The notes beneath the pieces are model-generated. The model saw only the letters and a list, made by a program, of their open reading frames with translations. It was not told where the DNA came from and searched no databases. From JAWMQL01 sp033283165 (GTDB taxonomy: Bacteria; Pseudomonadota; Gammaproteobacteria; Pseudomonadales; Halieaceae), in assembly GCA_033283165.1 (NCBI GenBank), contig JAWMQL010000001.1:310001-374000 (forward strand): 64,000 nt of DNA. Reading direction: 5' to 3'. This document shows, piece by piece, positions 42,200-50,902 of this stretch. The stretch's first letter is position 1. Each line of letters opens with the position of its first letter. A program made the translations under genes and the position numbers.

Positions 42200-42994
42200 T
42201 CAGCCCAGCAGCGGTTTGGTGGCCTGCAGTACCGCCTTGAAACATTTCGGGTTGCCGCAAACGATATTCCCGGACTGCAGGAAGTTGTCCGAGGCGTCGA
42301 TGTCCGCGACCAGTCCACCCGCCTCCCGGACCAGCAGCGACCCCGCAGCGATATCCCAGCTGGACAGGCCGATCTCCCAGAATGCGTCCAGGCGCCCGGC
42401 TGCCACGTAGGCGAGGTCCAGGGACGCGGCTCCGGCGCGGCGGATACCGGCACATTGCGCGGCCAGGACTTCAATGGATTTGGCGTAGGAGGCCAGGCGG
42501 TCGTCGCAGTGGTTCTTGAACGGGATGCCGGTACCCAGCAGGGCACCGTCCAGGCTGGTCAGGCGGCTGACCCGTATGCGCCGGCCGTTGAGCTGGGCGC
42601 CGCGACCGCGGCTGGCGGTGAACTCTTCCCGCCGGACAGGATCCACGATCACGGCGTGCTCCACCTTGCCGCGGTGCACACAGGCGATGGAGACCGCGTA
42701 GTGAGGAATACCGCGGATAAAGTTGGTAGTGCCGTCCAGGGGGTCGATGATCCAGCGGTATTCGGCATCTTCCGGCCCGTCCAGGCCGGTCTCTTCCCCG
42801 AGGATGGCGTGGTCGGGATAGGCCCGGCGCAGCTGCTGGATGATTTCCTGCTCCGCCGCGATGTCGACCTCGGTCACGAAGTTGTTTTTGTCTTTCGCCT
42901 GAACTTCGATCCGATCGAGATCATCCGAGGCGCGCACAATGTTCTCGCCGACCTTGCGGGCCGCGCGCAGCGCGATATTGATCATCGGTTCCAT
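42200..42994 (-). CDS. suhB: Inositol-1-monophosphatase family protein SuhB
   Basis: 264 residues. Metal-binding motifs GEETG, WIIDPLDGTTNFIRGIPHYAVSIA and the C-terminal WDIAAGSLLVREAGG. It hydrolyses inositol phosphates and in gammaproteobacteria also helps rRNA antitermination. The length is normal and no odd features are seen. Confidence 0.93.
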   Translation of the reverse strand: MEPMINIALRAARKVGENIVRASDDLDRIEVQAKDKNNFVTEVDIAAEQEIIQQLRRAYPDHAILGEETGLDGPEDAEYRWIIDPLDGTTNFIRGIPHYAVSIACVHRGKVEHAVIVDPVRREEFTASRGRGAQLNGRRIRVSRLTSLDGALLGTGIPFKNHCDDRLASYAKSIEVLAAQCAGIRRAGAASLDLAYVAAGRLDAFWEIGLSSWDIAAGSLLVREAGGLVADIDASDNFLQSGNIVCGNPKCFKAVLQATKPLLG

Positions 42995-43043
42995 GGTCTG
43001 TTCCGGGGGGTGGTTATCGGGCGCGCGATTATAGCAGCTTCCC

Positions 43044-43131
43044 TAATTTCGGGGACAGTTTACTTAATTCTAATTCGGGGACAGTTCACTTAATTCGGTA
43101 GAAACCGAATTAAGTGAACTGTCCCCGAAAT
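43044..43131. repeat. REP-like element: two direct copies and one inverted copy
   Basis: The motif CGGGGACAGTTYACTTAATT occurs twice directly (43050-43069 and 43076-43095) and once inverted (43108-43127). The last two form a hairpin of about 28 bp with a short GAA-type loop. This resembles REPIN/REP sequences linked to RAYT transposases, though no RAYT gene is in the window. It lies between convergently spaced gene ends upstream of suhB. Confidence 0.8.
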
Positions 43132-43140
43132 GTACCCGGC

Positions 43141-44019
43141 CTAGAGAAGGAGCTCGATCAGTTCGCCCGCAGCTCCCTCCATGAGGTAGCCCCGGTGGCC
43201 CGAGAAGGGACCATCCTGAAGCCGGTAAGCCAGGCAGCCATCGGGCAGGGCGTCCCCGTTGCGCATGGCAAAGCTGATCAAGCTGATGCCCGTGGGCAGG
43301 TCGTGCATCGAACGGGGCCGCGGCGACAGTCCGTCCAGTTCGTCAATCTCGATCAGGCTCTGGCCGCGCAGTTGCAGGGTTGCGATCGGGTGGCGGGTTT
43401 CCAGGGGCAGACCGCGGGCGCGGTTTATCACGGTGATGCGGGTGTCGAAGCGGTTGCCGACGGTGCCCGGGAACTGTTCGAAGGTTTGCAGGGCCCGATC
43501 CCGACTCTGCGCCAGTAACACCGGGATGAAGATTTTATCCACCGCGCACCTGGCCAGGGGCAGGTCGAAACCCGGTACGTCGCGCTTGATCTGGGTCAGG
43601 TACAGCACCTCACCCGTGGGTCCGACCACCTGCATGGCCCGGATATCGGGGCTTATGTCCAGATCGGCGGGTGCCCCCAGGATGGTGAAGGGAGAATCCA
43701 GCAGCGCCTCGTGCAGGGCGTCCACATCCTCGACGTTGATCTCCAGCGACAGCCAGCCGGCGTGCTCGAAGGGCTTGACCGGCACCGCGTCGTCGGACCC
43801 CAGCAGGCGCAACCAGGGTTCTCCCAGGGCATTGGCCAGCCAGACCTGGCGTGCACCGGCCAGCAGCGGGCGCTGCCAGGCCGCCGCCAGGGCCTCGCTG
43901 ACCACGCCGTCGCTGTGAACCCGCTGGTGCAGGTGTTCACACCATGCCGTCACACACGCGTCGACATGGGTCGTTGTCAGCGTAGCGGCAAGTACCGGAC
44001 CCAGTATGCTTTCGCTCAC
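43141..44019 (-). CDS. VOC-like (glyoxalase-fold) protein
   Basis: 292 residues with two related halves. Each has VOC strand patterns (AGWLSLEINVEDVDALHEALLDSPFTILGAP; later DRALQTFEQFPGTVGNRFDTRI). Metal ligands are not all clear. The gene is followed downstream-to-upstream by the GntR regulator at 44039 with ~20 bp between, so they are probably one operon. It probably acts on a ligand imported by the divergent MFS carrier. Confidence 0.6.
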   Translation of the reverse strand: MSESILGPVLAATLTTTHVDACVTAWCEHLHQRVHSDGVVSEALAAAWQRPLLAGARQVWLANALGEPWLRLLGSDDAVPVKPFEHAGWLSLEINVEDVDALHEALLDSPFTILGAPADLDISPDIRAMQVVGPTGEVLYLTQIKRDVPGFDLPLARCAVDKIFIPVLLAQSRDRALQTFEQFPGTVGNRFDTRITVINRARGLPLETRHPIATLQLRGQSLIEIDELDGLSPRPRSMHDLPTGISLISFAMRNGDALPDGCLAYRLQDGPFSGHRGYLMEGAAGELIELLL

Positions 44020-44038
44020 GCTGGTGGCTGCTCCGGGT

Positions 44039-44812
44039 TCAGATTTCCAGGTCCATCATGTACTGGAATTGCTCCGGGTTATACAGGGCGTAGAGGTAAT
44101 CCCGCAGCAGTTCCGTGTCTCCCTGCTTCTGGAAGGAGCGGCGGGTCAGGCTCAAGAGCGGGCTGCCCGGGGAAACCTGGAGGGCGGCCGCAGACTCGGC
44201 GTCGGCCGCCACCGCGCTGAGAATCTGGGTCACGTGGTTGAGGTCCAGGCCGTGTTCCCGGAAATAGGTCAGGCGCGGCGTGGTCTCGAAAATGGACGGC
44301 TTGCGCGGCTTCTTTACGCCGGCAGTCCAACTGGTGTAGTAGCCGAAAGGGACGCCTTCGCGCTCTCGCACCCGGACCAGGTGCAGTGCTGTATCCCCGG
44401 CAGCCAGCCCCAGTTCGTGCCGGATATCCTGTGGCGGCTGCAGCATGGCGCATTCCAGTACCGTGGCGCGACTGCTGCGCGCCATCGTTTCGATTTCCTG
44501 CAGCATGCCGGTCAGGGGCGCCTTGACCGGCTTGGGACGGTATTTGTAGATGATGTGGGTGCCCTTGCCCCGGCGCCGTTCCACCAGGTTTTCGGTGGCG
44601 AGTTCGTCCATGGCCCGTTTCGCGGTTATGCGCGATACGTTGAAGGATTCCGCCAACTGCTCCTCGGTGGGCATGCGCTCGCCCTGGGCCAGGGTGCCGT
44701 CCATGATCATGCCCTTGAGCAGGCTGTACAGCTGGTAGTACAGGGGCGCGGGCGATTCCTTGCTGAGCCCGTCCCGTTCGCGCTGACTGAAAAGTGTCTC
44801 GAGCGACGTCAT
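44039..44812 (-). CDS. GntR-family regulator (HutC subfamily, UTRA domain)
   Basis: 257 residues. N-terminal winged helix (PLYYQLYSLLKGMIMDGTLAQGERMPTEEQLAESFNVSRITAKRAMDELATENLVERRRGKGTHI) and a C-terminal UTRA ligand domain (DTALHLVRVREREGVPFGYYTSW, ALQVSPGSPLLSLTRRSF). It likely represses the divergent MFS gene and its own operon. Effector unknown. Confidence 0.9.
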   Translation of the reverse strand: MTSLETLFSQRERDGLSKESPAPLYYQLYSLLKGMIMDGTLAQGERMPTEEQLAESFNVSRITAKRAMDELATENLVERRRGKGTHIIYKYRPKPVKAPLTGMLQEIETMARSSRATVLECAMLQPPQDIRHELGLAAGDTALHLVRVREREGVPFGYYTSWTAGVKKPRKPSIFETTPRLTYFREHGLDLNHVTQILSAVAADAESAAALQVSPGSPLLSLTRRSFQKQGDTELLRDYLYALYNPEQFQYMMDLEI

Positions 44813-44854
44813 CCCTGGTCTCCATCATTGCGCCGTGGGCGCCAATTGTTTATT

Positions 44855-44872
44855 TGTAATAATGATAATACA
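44855..44872. promoter_or_regulatory. Probable GntR operator
   Basis: TGTAATAATGATAATACA, with dyad ends TGTA and TACA, lies in the 98-bp divergent gap between the GntR gene and the MFS gene. Its AT-rich body could also overlap promoter boxes. Confidence 0.45.
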
Positions 44873-44910
44873 TTAGATCAATATTTTTCCGCTGTCTCAA
44901 GGGGCGCAGC

Positions 44911-46218
44911 ATGCATAACAGGACCGCCTGGTGGACGGCGGGGTTCGCCTGCCTGGCACTGATGGTGAGCAACGGCATGACCGTGTCCGGCCTGTCGGTA
45001 TACGACCTGGAGTTTATGGGGCAGTTCGGCTGGTCCCTGGGCGAGATCAAGTTTCGCGACATGGTCACCCTGACCCTGACGGGCCTGCTGGCCCCCTTGG
45101 TCGGCATCCTGATCGACCGTTTCGGCGTGCGGCGCTGTATGCTGACCGGCTGGATACTGCTGTCCCTGGCGTACCTGGCCTACAGCCGCCTGGAGAGCCT
45201 GGCGGAACTCTATGTCATACACGCCATATTCGCCGTGGTATTACTGCTGTGTGGCCTGAACGTGGCGATTATCCTGGTATCGAACTGGTTCGTTCGCTAT
45301 CGCGGTACCGCGATCGGTATCGCCCTGACGGGCACCAGTCTCGGCGGCGCCCTGTTCCCGCAGTACGGCACAGCAATGATTGCCGCGGCGGGCTGGCAGC
45401 AGGCGTTTGCGCTCGCCGCGGTGTTTCCGTTGCTGTTGCTGGCTCTGACCTGGGCCCTGGTGCGAGACCGGCCGGGTTCCGCCCGGCCAGCCCGGGGCGC
45501 GCCAGCCCGGGGCACGCCAGCCCGGGGCACGCCAGCCCGGGGCACGGCAGCCCGGGGCGCGCCAGCCCGGGGTAGCAGTAGCCCCTCGCCCGGGTCGGAG
45601 AACTCTGGTATGGCTTTTCGTGAGGCCATCGGTACCGGCACCTTCTGGGCGCTGGCGCTCATCGCCATGTCGACCTTTTACACGGTACTGGGTGTACAGG
45701 CCCACATCTTCAAGTACATGCGAGACGCCGGTTTCGATGCACAGCTGGCTACCAACGCCATCAGCCTGTTTTTCCTCTGTGCCCTGGCCGGCAAATTCCT
45801 GTTTGGCCTGGTGGCTGATTTCCTGCCCCAGAGGCGGGTATTCTTCGGCAACCTGCTGGTGATGCTGGTGGGATCTCTGGCGCTGGCACAGATGGACACG
45901 GCGCTGGTGTGGCCCGCGGTGGTCACCTTTGGCCTGGGCTGGGGCGGAGTCTATACCCTGCTGCAGCTGACGGTCATGAACAGTTTCGGGACCCGCGACG
46001 CCGGCAAAATCCTGGGTACTATTACCATTCTGGACGCCAGTGGAGGCGGTCTGGGAATCTGGCTTACCGGCTTACTGTATGACCGCAGTGGCAGCTACGA
46101 TCTGCCGTTCGCCGTGTTTACCGGCCTGGTCCTGTTCGCCCTGCTGTGCCTGACCCGGGTGAAACCACTGGCCGGCGTCCCGGCACAGGTCAGCCAGCCG
46201 GAACTTGCAGGCAGTTGA
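44911..46218 (+). CDS. MFS transporter with a minisatellite-encoded cytoplasmic loop
   Basis: 435 residues with 12 predicted membrane segments, oxalate/formate-antiporter-like (NGMTVSGLSVYDLEFMGQFGWSLGEIKFRD, LLAPLVGILIDRFGVRR). Between helices 6 and 7 the loop contains six tandem PARG(A/T)-type pentapeptides encoded by a 15-bp repeat at 45486-45575. The frame is kept by the multiple-of-three unit. It is divergent from GntR and probably regulated by it. Confidence 0.87.
   Translation: MHNRTAWWTAGFACLALMVSNGMTVSGLSVYDLEFMGQFGWSLGEIKFRDMVTLTLTGLLAPLVGILIDRFGVRRCMLTGWILLSLAYLAYSRLESLAELYVIHAIFAVVLLLCGLNVAIILVSNWFVRYRGTAIGIALTGTSLGGALFPQYGTAMIAAAGWQQAFALAAVFPLLLLALTWALVRDRPGSARPARGAPARGTPARGTPARGTAARGAPARGSSSPSPGSENSGMAFREAIGTGTFWALALIAMSTFYTVLGVQAHIFKYMRDAGFDAQLATNAISLFFLCALAGKFLFGLVADFLPQRRVFFGNLLVMLVGSLALAQMDTALVWPAVVTFGLGWGGVYTLLQLTVMNSFGTRDAGKILGTITILDASGGGLGIWLTGLLYDRSGSYDLPFAVFTGLVLFALLCLTRVKPLAGVPAQVSQPELAGS
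45486..45575 (+). repeat. In-frame 15-bp coding minisatellite
   Basis: Unit GCCAGCCCGGGGCRC repeated six times; encodes Pro-Ala-Arg-Gly-(Ala/Thr). It lies in the central loop of the MFS carrier. Copy number should vary between strains without breaking the frame. Confidence 0.88.
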
Positions 46219-46307
46219 TAGTTTTCACTTTCAATCCGCGCCCCGTATAATCGTCGCAGGTCGCAGCCCGGTAGGGGGTGTTTACCGGGCAACAGGGAGA
46301 GATCAAT

Positions 46308-47345
46308 TTGCCAGCCCGATGGCTTAACAGTTCCAGCGACGTATCGCGGCGCCTGACCGCGGTGTTGGACGGCGGTTGGCAGACTGTGGCCCGGCCCGAG
46401 AGAGCGCGGCAGGTGCGGCAGGCCGTGTGCCTGTTATTGCTGGTGTGGGCGGTGCTGGCCCTGGCGCAACTGGTGCTGGCCCTGATCCCGGGCCGCAGCG
46501 CCGAACTTCCGCGGAATGTGGACATCCTGAACCCCGCAACCCGCACAGCGACGCCGGAGTCTGACCAGGTGGTTGATATTCAGCGCCTGGTGGGCTGGCA
46601 CCTGTTCGGCGAGGCCGGCCAGTCGACCGCCCCCGTGGCCAGCGTGGTTGAGACCGCCCCGGCAACCCGATCCGAGCTGGAGGGGATCGAGAAGGGGGCA
46701 CGTGAGACCCGCCTGGACCTGAGACTGGTCGGCATCGTCGCGTCCAGCGAGGACGGGTTGGGACACGCCATCATAGAATACCGCAATCGCCAGGAAGTCT
46801 ACGCGGTGGAGGACAAGCTGCCACTGCCAGGCCAGGTCACCCTGGCCAAGGTGATGCCGCAGCAGGTGGTGCTGGACAATGGCGGTACCTATGAATTGTT
46901 GAAGCTGTTTGATGGCAAGGGGCTGTCAAGCCAGATGGCCACCCAGGGCGCGCAGTCGCCGGCCAGCGGCAGGGCGAGCAGCCGACCTGAACCTGCCAGT
47001 GAACAACGCGACAGCACCGAGGTCTCAGAGTTGGCCCGGGATTATCGCGATCGCCTGTACCAGAACCCACAGTCCCTGGCCGAGGTGGTGCAGGTGGCTG
47101 CGGTACGCGAAGGAGATGAATTGCTCGGTTACCGTATCAGCCCCGGCAGGGACAAGGCCCAGTTTGAACTGCTCGGCCTGCGACCGGGCGACCTGGTGAC
47201 GGCTATCAACGGCATACCCCTGGATGATCCTGCCAACACCGTACGCCTGTACCAGGCCATGCGCAGCGCCGAAGAGGCGGTATTTGAACTGCAACGGGAC
47301 GGCCAGCCGCTGTCGCTGACGGTGAGCCTGGCCGCCGAACAATGA
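46308..47345 (+). CDS. gspC: Type II secretion protein GspC
   Basis: 345 residues from TTG 46308, eight bases after GGGAGAGA; a GTG at 46278 is the alternative. A cytoplasmic start, one membrane helix (VCLLLLVWAVLALAQLVLAL), the HR domain (RLVGWHLFGEA, RLDLRLVGIVASSEDGLGHAIIEY) and a C-terminal PDZ (RISPGRDKAQFELLGLRPGDLVTAINGIPLDD). It links the outer-membrane secretin to the inner-membrane platform. First gene of the gsp operon. Confidence 0.92.
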   Translation: MPARWLNSSSDVSRRLTAVLDGGWQTVARPERARQVRQAVCLLLLVWAVLALAQLVLALIPGRSAELPRNVDILNPATRTATPESDQVVDIQRLVGWHLFGEAGQSTAPVASVVETAPATRSELEGIEKGARETRLDLRLVGIVASSEDGLGHAIIEYRNRQEVYAVEDKLPLPGQVTLAKVMPQQVVLDNGGTYELLKLFDGKGLSSQMATQGAQSPASGRASSRPEPASEQRDSTEVSELARDYRDRLYQNPQSLAEVVQVAAVREGDELLGYRISPGRDKAQFELLGLRPGDLVTAINGIPLDDPANTVRLYQAMRSAEEAVFELQRDGQPLSLTVSLAAEQ

Positions 47346-47380
47346 GGCCTGAATTAAGCCATGAGAAGGACTGCTCTGCG

Positions 47381-49387
47381 ATGATTACCCGCTTCCCCCT
47401 GTTCAAGGGGGCGCTCCTGTCCCTGTGCCTGCTATTGCCACTGCAGGCGCTGGCACAGGAATTTACCGTCAACCTGAAAGAGACGGATATCCAGGAACTG
47501 ATCAAGTTCGTGTCGGAGGCCACCGGCACCACCATCGTGGTGGATCCGGCGGTCAAGGGCAAGGTCAAGGTGGTGTCCTCCAAGCCGATCAGCCGCAGCG
47601 AGTTGTACGACCTGTTTCTGTCCATCCTCGAGGTGCACGGCTACACCGCGGTGCGCTCCGGCGGTGTCGTCCGGGTGATCCAGAACAAGGATGCGCGCTC
47701 GGCTCCGGTCGCGGTGCGGGATAAGATCTCAACGATCAACGACGAGTATGTGACCCAGGTGATCCGGCTGGAAAATATTTCGGCCGCGAAACTGATCCCG
47801 GTGCTGCGGCCCCTGGTGCCACAGCAGGCGCACATGGCCGCCTATGCCCCTTCCAACGCCATCATCATTTCCGATACCGCCTCCAACATCGACCGCATCG
47901 GCGGCATCATTGACCGCATGGACCGGTCCGCGATACAGCAGACCGATATCGTCAAGTTGCGCTACGCCGTGGCGGAGGACGTGGTGGGGATGCTGGACAA
48001 GCTGAACCAGTCCGAGGCCAAACAGGCGGGGGGCAATGATCCTGAAGTGTTACTGGTGGCGGACAAGCGCACCAACTCGGTACTGGTCAATGGCGACGAG
48101 GTCGAGCGGGCACGCATCCGCACACTGATCAGCCACCTGGATTCGCCGCTGGAGCAAAGTGGCAACGTGAAGGTGGTCTACCTGGAATACGCCCAGGCCA
48201 CGGAAATTGCCGAGGTGCTGACCCGGGTGATGCAGAATATCAACCAGCTGGATACCGGGGAGGGCAACAAGCCGGCCCGGACCCGGTCGACGTCCACCTC
48301 CACCATCGAGGCGGACGAGGGTACCAACGCCCTGATCATTACCGCGGACGCCGACGAGATGGCCGCGCTGGAAGCGGTCATCCAGCGGCTGGATATACGC
48401 CGTGCCCAGGTGCTGGTGGAGGCGATTATCGTGGAGATGGAACTGGTGGATGGCCAGGACCTCGGCCTGCAGTGGCTGTTTGCCAACGACAGCGGTTTCT
48501 ACGGCAGCAACATCAACGGTGACGACGCCCGTGCCCGACGCATCGCCGACGCGCTGCTTCCTGAGGATGGCGATGATGGGTCGGACGAGGAGTTCAACCT
48601 CGCCGCGCTGGCCGGCGCCCTGGCCCGTACCGGGGGACTGACCCTGGGTTGGGGCACCCTGGACGACGACCTGTCCATGACCATCATCCTCAATGCGCTC
48701 AAGGAATCGACCAACGCCAATATCCTTTCCACGCCCAGCCTGCTGACACTGGACAACCAGGAGGCCTATATCACTGTGGGCCAGAACGTGCCCTTTGTGA
48801 CCGGCTCCTTTACCAATACCGGGTCGGGAGGTGACGGGGCCCAGAACCCGTTCCAGACCATCGAGCGCCAGAACGTCGGCATCACCCTGTCGGTGACTCC
48901 CCATATCAACGAGGGCAATGCGGTGGTGCTGGACATAGAGCAGGAGGTGTCCAGCCTGACCGGTCTCGGGTTCCTGGCCTCGGACCTGATCACCAACGAG
49001 CGCAAGATCCAGACCAAGGTCCTGGCGGAAGATGGCCGGGTGGTGGTGCTGGGAGGCCTGATCAAGGACGATATCCAGGAGGCCCAGAAGAAGGTGCCCC
49101 TGCTGGGTGATATTCCGTTTTTCGGCCGACTGTTCCGCTCCGACGCGGAGCAGGTCACCAAGACCAACCTGCTGATCTTCATTCGCCCCACCGTGATCAG
49201 GGACGGTGAGCAGCTGGCCGGGGCCACGGCGGAGAAGTACCGCTATATCCAGCAGCGCAACGCGGCCAGCCGGGAACGCGGTATGCAGTTTCTCGACGAC
49301 GATTACCTGCCGGTACTGCCGGAGTGGGAAGAACAGATCAAACAGCTGGATGAGATTCGAGAAGAAGAGGGTGCGGAGCAGCCGTGA
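47381..49387 (+). CDS. gspD: Type II secretion outer-membrane secretin GspD
   Basis: 668 residues from ATG 47381, chosen because it gives a clean signal peptide (LLSLCLLLPLQALAQ); an ATG at 47342 overlaps the gspC stop. N0 domain (EFTVNLKETDIQELIKFVSEATG), N1-N3 modules (VIRLENISAAKLIPVLRPL, VVYLEYAQATEIAEVL) and the secretin core (VPFVTGSF, VGITLSVTPHINEGNAVVLDIEQEVS, VVVLGGLIKD). It forms the outer-membrane channel. Confidence 0.94.
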   Translation: MITRFPLFKGALLSLCLLLPLQALAQEFTVNLKETDIQELIKFVSEATGTTIVVDPAVKGKVKVVSSKPISRSELYDLFLSILEVHGYTAVRSGGVVRVIQNKDARSAPVAVRDKISTINDEYVTQVIRLENISAAKLIPVLRPLVPQQAHMAAYAPSNAIIISDTASNIDRIGGIIDRMDRSAIQQTDIVKLRYAVAEDVVGMLDKLNQSEAKQAGGNDPEVLLVADKRTNSVLVNGDEVERARIRTLISHLDSPLEQSGNVKVVYLEYAQATEIAEVLTRVMQNINQLDTGEGNKPARTRSTSTSTIEADEGTNALIITADADEMAALEAVIQRLDIRRAQVLVEAIIVEMELVDGQDLGLQWLFANDSGFYGSNINGDDARARRIADALLPEDGDDGSDEEFNLAALAGALARTGGLTLGWGTLDDDLSMTIILNALKESTNANILSTPSLLTLDNQEAYITVGQNVPFVTGSFTNTGSGGDGAQNPFQTIERQNVGITLSVTPHINEGNAVVLDIEQEVSSLTGLGFLASDLITNERKIQTKVLAEDGRVVVLGGLIKDDIQEAQKKVPLLGDIPFFGRLFRSDAEQVTKTNLLIFIRPTVIRDGEQLAGATAEKYRYIQQRNAASRERGMQFLDDDYLPVLPEWEEQIKQLDEIREEEGAEQP

Positions 49388-50886
49388 TGGAAAGCGCCGA
49401 ACCATTGCCGGTCGAGCCGCCTGTCGGCCACCTGCCCTTCACCTTCGCCAAGCAGTTCGGGGTACTGCTGGATTGCAGTGGTCCCGAGACGCTGGTTTAT
49501 CATCAGGGTCAGCCTGGCCTGTCGGTCATTACCGAACTGCGACGCTATCTCGGTACGCCCTTTAAACTGCAGCCGGTAGCGGAAGCTGAATTTCAGCGCC
49601 GACTTACCCTGGCCTACCAGCGCGGCAACAATGAAGCCATGCAGGTCGCCGAGGATTTGAGTACTGATGTGGACCTGAGCCGGCTGGCGGATGAAATTCC
49701 GGAGATCGGCGACCTGATGGATGCGGAGGACGACGCACCCATCATCCGATTGATCAACGCCATCCTGTCCCAGGCGCTGCGCGAACAGGCGTCTGATATC
49801 CATATCGAGACCTTCGAAGACAAGCTGACCGTGCGGTTCCGGATCGACGGGGTGATGTCCGAGGTGCTGTCGCCCAAGCGCATGCTCGCGCCGCTGCTGG
49901 TGTCGCGGCTCAAGGTCATGGCCAAGCTGGATATCGCCGAGAAGCGCGTGCCGCAGGATGGGCGGATATCCGTGCGCATCGCCGGCCACGCGGTGGATAT
50001 CCGCATGTCGACGATACCCTCGGCTCACGGCGAGCGTGTGGTGCTGCGACTGCTGGACACCCAGGCGGGGCAGCTGCAGCTGGACCAGCTGGCCATGAAC
50101 GACCAGGTGCTGTCGGCCTATGAGCGGGGACTGCACAGTCCCCATGGGATCATTCTGGTGACCGGCCCGACCGGTTCCGGCAAGACCACGACCCTTTACG
50201 CGGGTTTGACCCGGATCAACGAGAGTACCCGCAATATCCTGACCATCGAGGACCCGATCGAGTACATGTTGCCCGGAGTGGGCCAGACCCAGGTCAATCC
50301 CAAGGTGGACATGACGTTCGCCCGCGGCCTGCGCGCCATTTTGCGCCAGGACCCGGACGTGGTCATGGTGGGCGAGATTCGCGATCTCGAGACCGCGGAA
50401 ATCGCTGTCCAGGCGTCCCTCACCGGCCACCTGGTATTGTCTACCCTGCACACCAACACCGCGATCGGGGCCGTGATGCGGCTGCAGGACATGGGCATCG
50501 AACCCTTCCTGCTGTCCTCCTCCTTGTTGTGTGTGATGTCCCAGCGGCTGGTACGCCTGCTCTGCCGGGAATGCCGGGCGGCGGTGGCGGCCAGTGAAGA
50601 GGAGCTGGCGCTGCTGGGCCTGCACCCCACCGACGAGCGGACCCTGCACCGGCCGGTGGGCTGCGAGCGCTGCAACTACACCGGCTATCGCGGCCGCACC
50701 GGCATCTACGAACTGATAGAGATCAACGACAGCCTGCGGACCATGATCCACGCCGGCGCCAGCGAGCAGGAAATGCTGGTGGAGGCGCGCCGCCACAGCC
50801 CTGGAATCCTGGAGGACGGCCAGCGCCGGGTGCTGGCCGGCGAGACCAGCCTCGAGGAAATGCTGCGCGTCACCTCCGTGACCTAG
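49387..50886 (+). CDS. gspE: Type II secretion ATPase GspE
   Basis: 499 residues from ATG 49387, overlapping the gspD stop (TGATG). Walker A GPTGSGKT (260-267), Asp box EDPIEY, Walker B VVMVGEIRDLETAE, His box TGHLVLSTLHTN, and the tetracysteine zinc site (CRECR ... CERC). It powers pseudopilus assembly. Confidence 0.95.
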   Translation: MESAEPLPVEPPVGHLPFTFAKQFGVLLDCSGPETLVYHQGQPGLSVITELRRYLGTPFKLQPVAEAEFQRRLTLAYQRGNNEAMQVAEDLSTDVDLSRLADEIPEIGDLMDAEDDAPIIRLINAILSQALREQASDIHIETFEDKLTVRFRIDGVMSEVLSPKRMLAPLLVSRLKVMAKLDIAEKRVPQDGRISVRIAGHAVDIRMSTIPSAHGERVVLRLLDTQAGQLQLDQLAMNDQVLSAYERGLHSPHGIILVTGPTGSGKTTTLYAGLTRINESTRNILTIEDPIEYMLPGVGQTQVNPKVDMTFARGLRAILRQDPDVVMVGEIRDLETAEIAVQASLTGHLVLSTLHTNTAIGAVMRLQDMGIEPFLLSSSLLCVMSQRLVRLLCRECRAAVAASEEELALLGLHPTDERTLHRPVGCERCNYTGYRGRTGIYELIEINDSLRTMIHAGASEQEMLVEARRHSPGILEDGQRRVLAGETSLEEMLRVTSVT

Positions 50887-50902
50887 GACCGGGTAAGCCG
50901 AC

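Noticed and set aside
43076..43127. Long hairpin as a simple terminator
   Set aside because: The stem is AT-ended, lacks a T-run and has a third direct copy beside it, which fits a REP-like element better.
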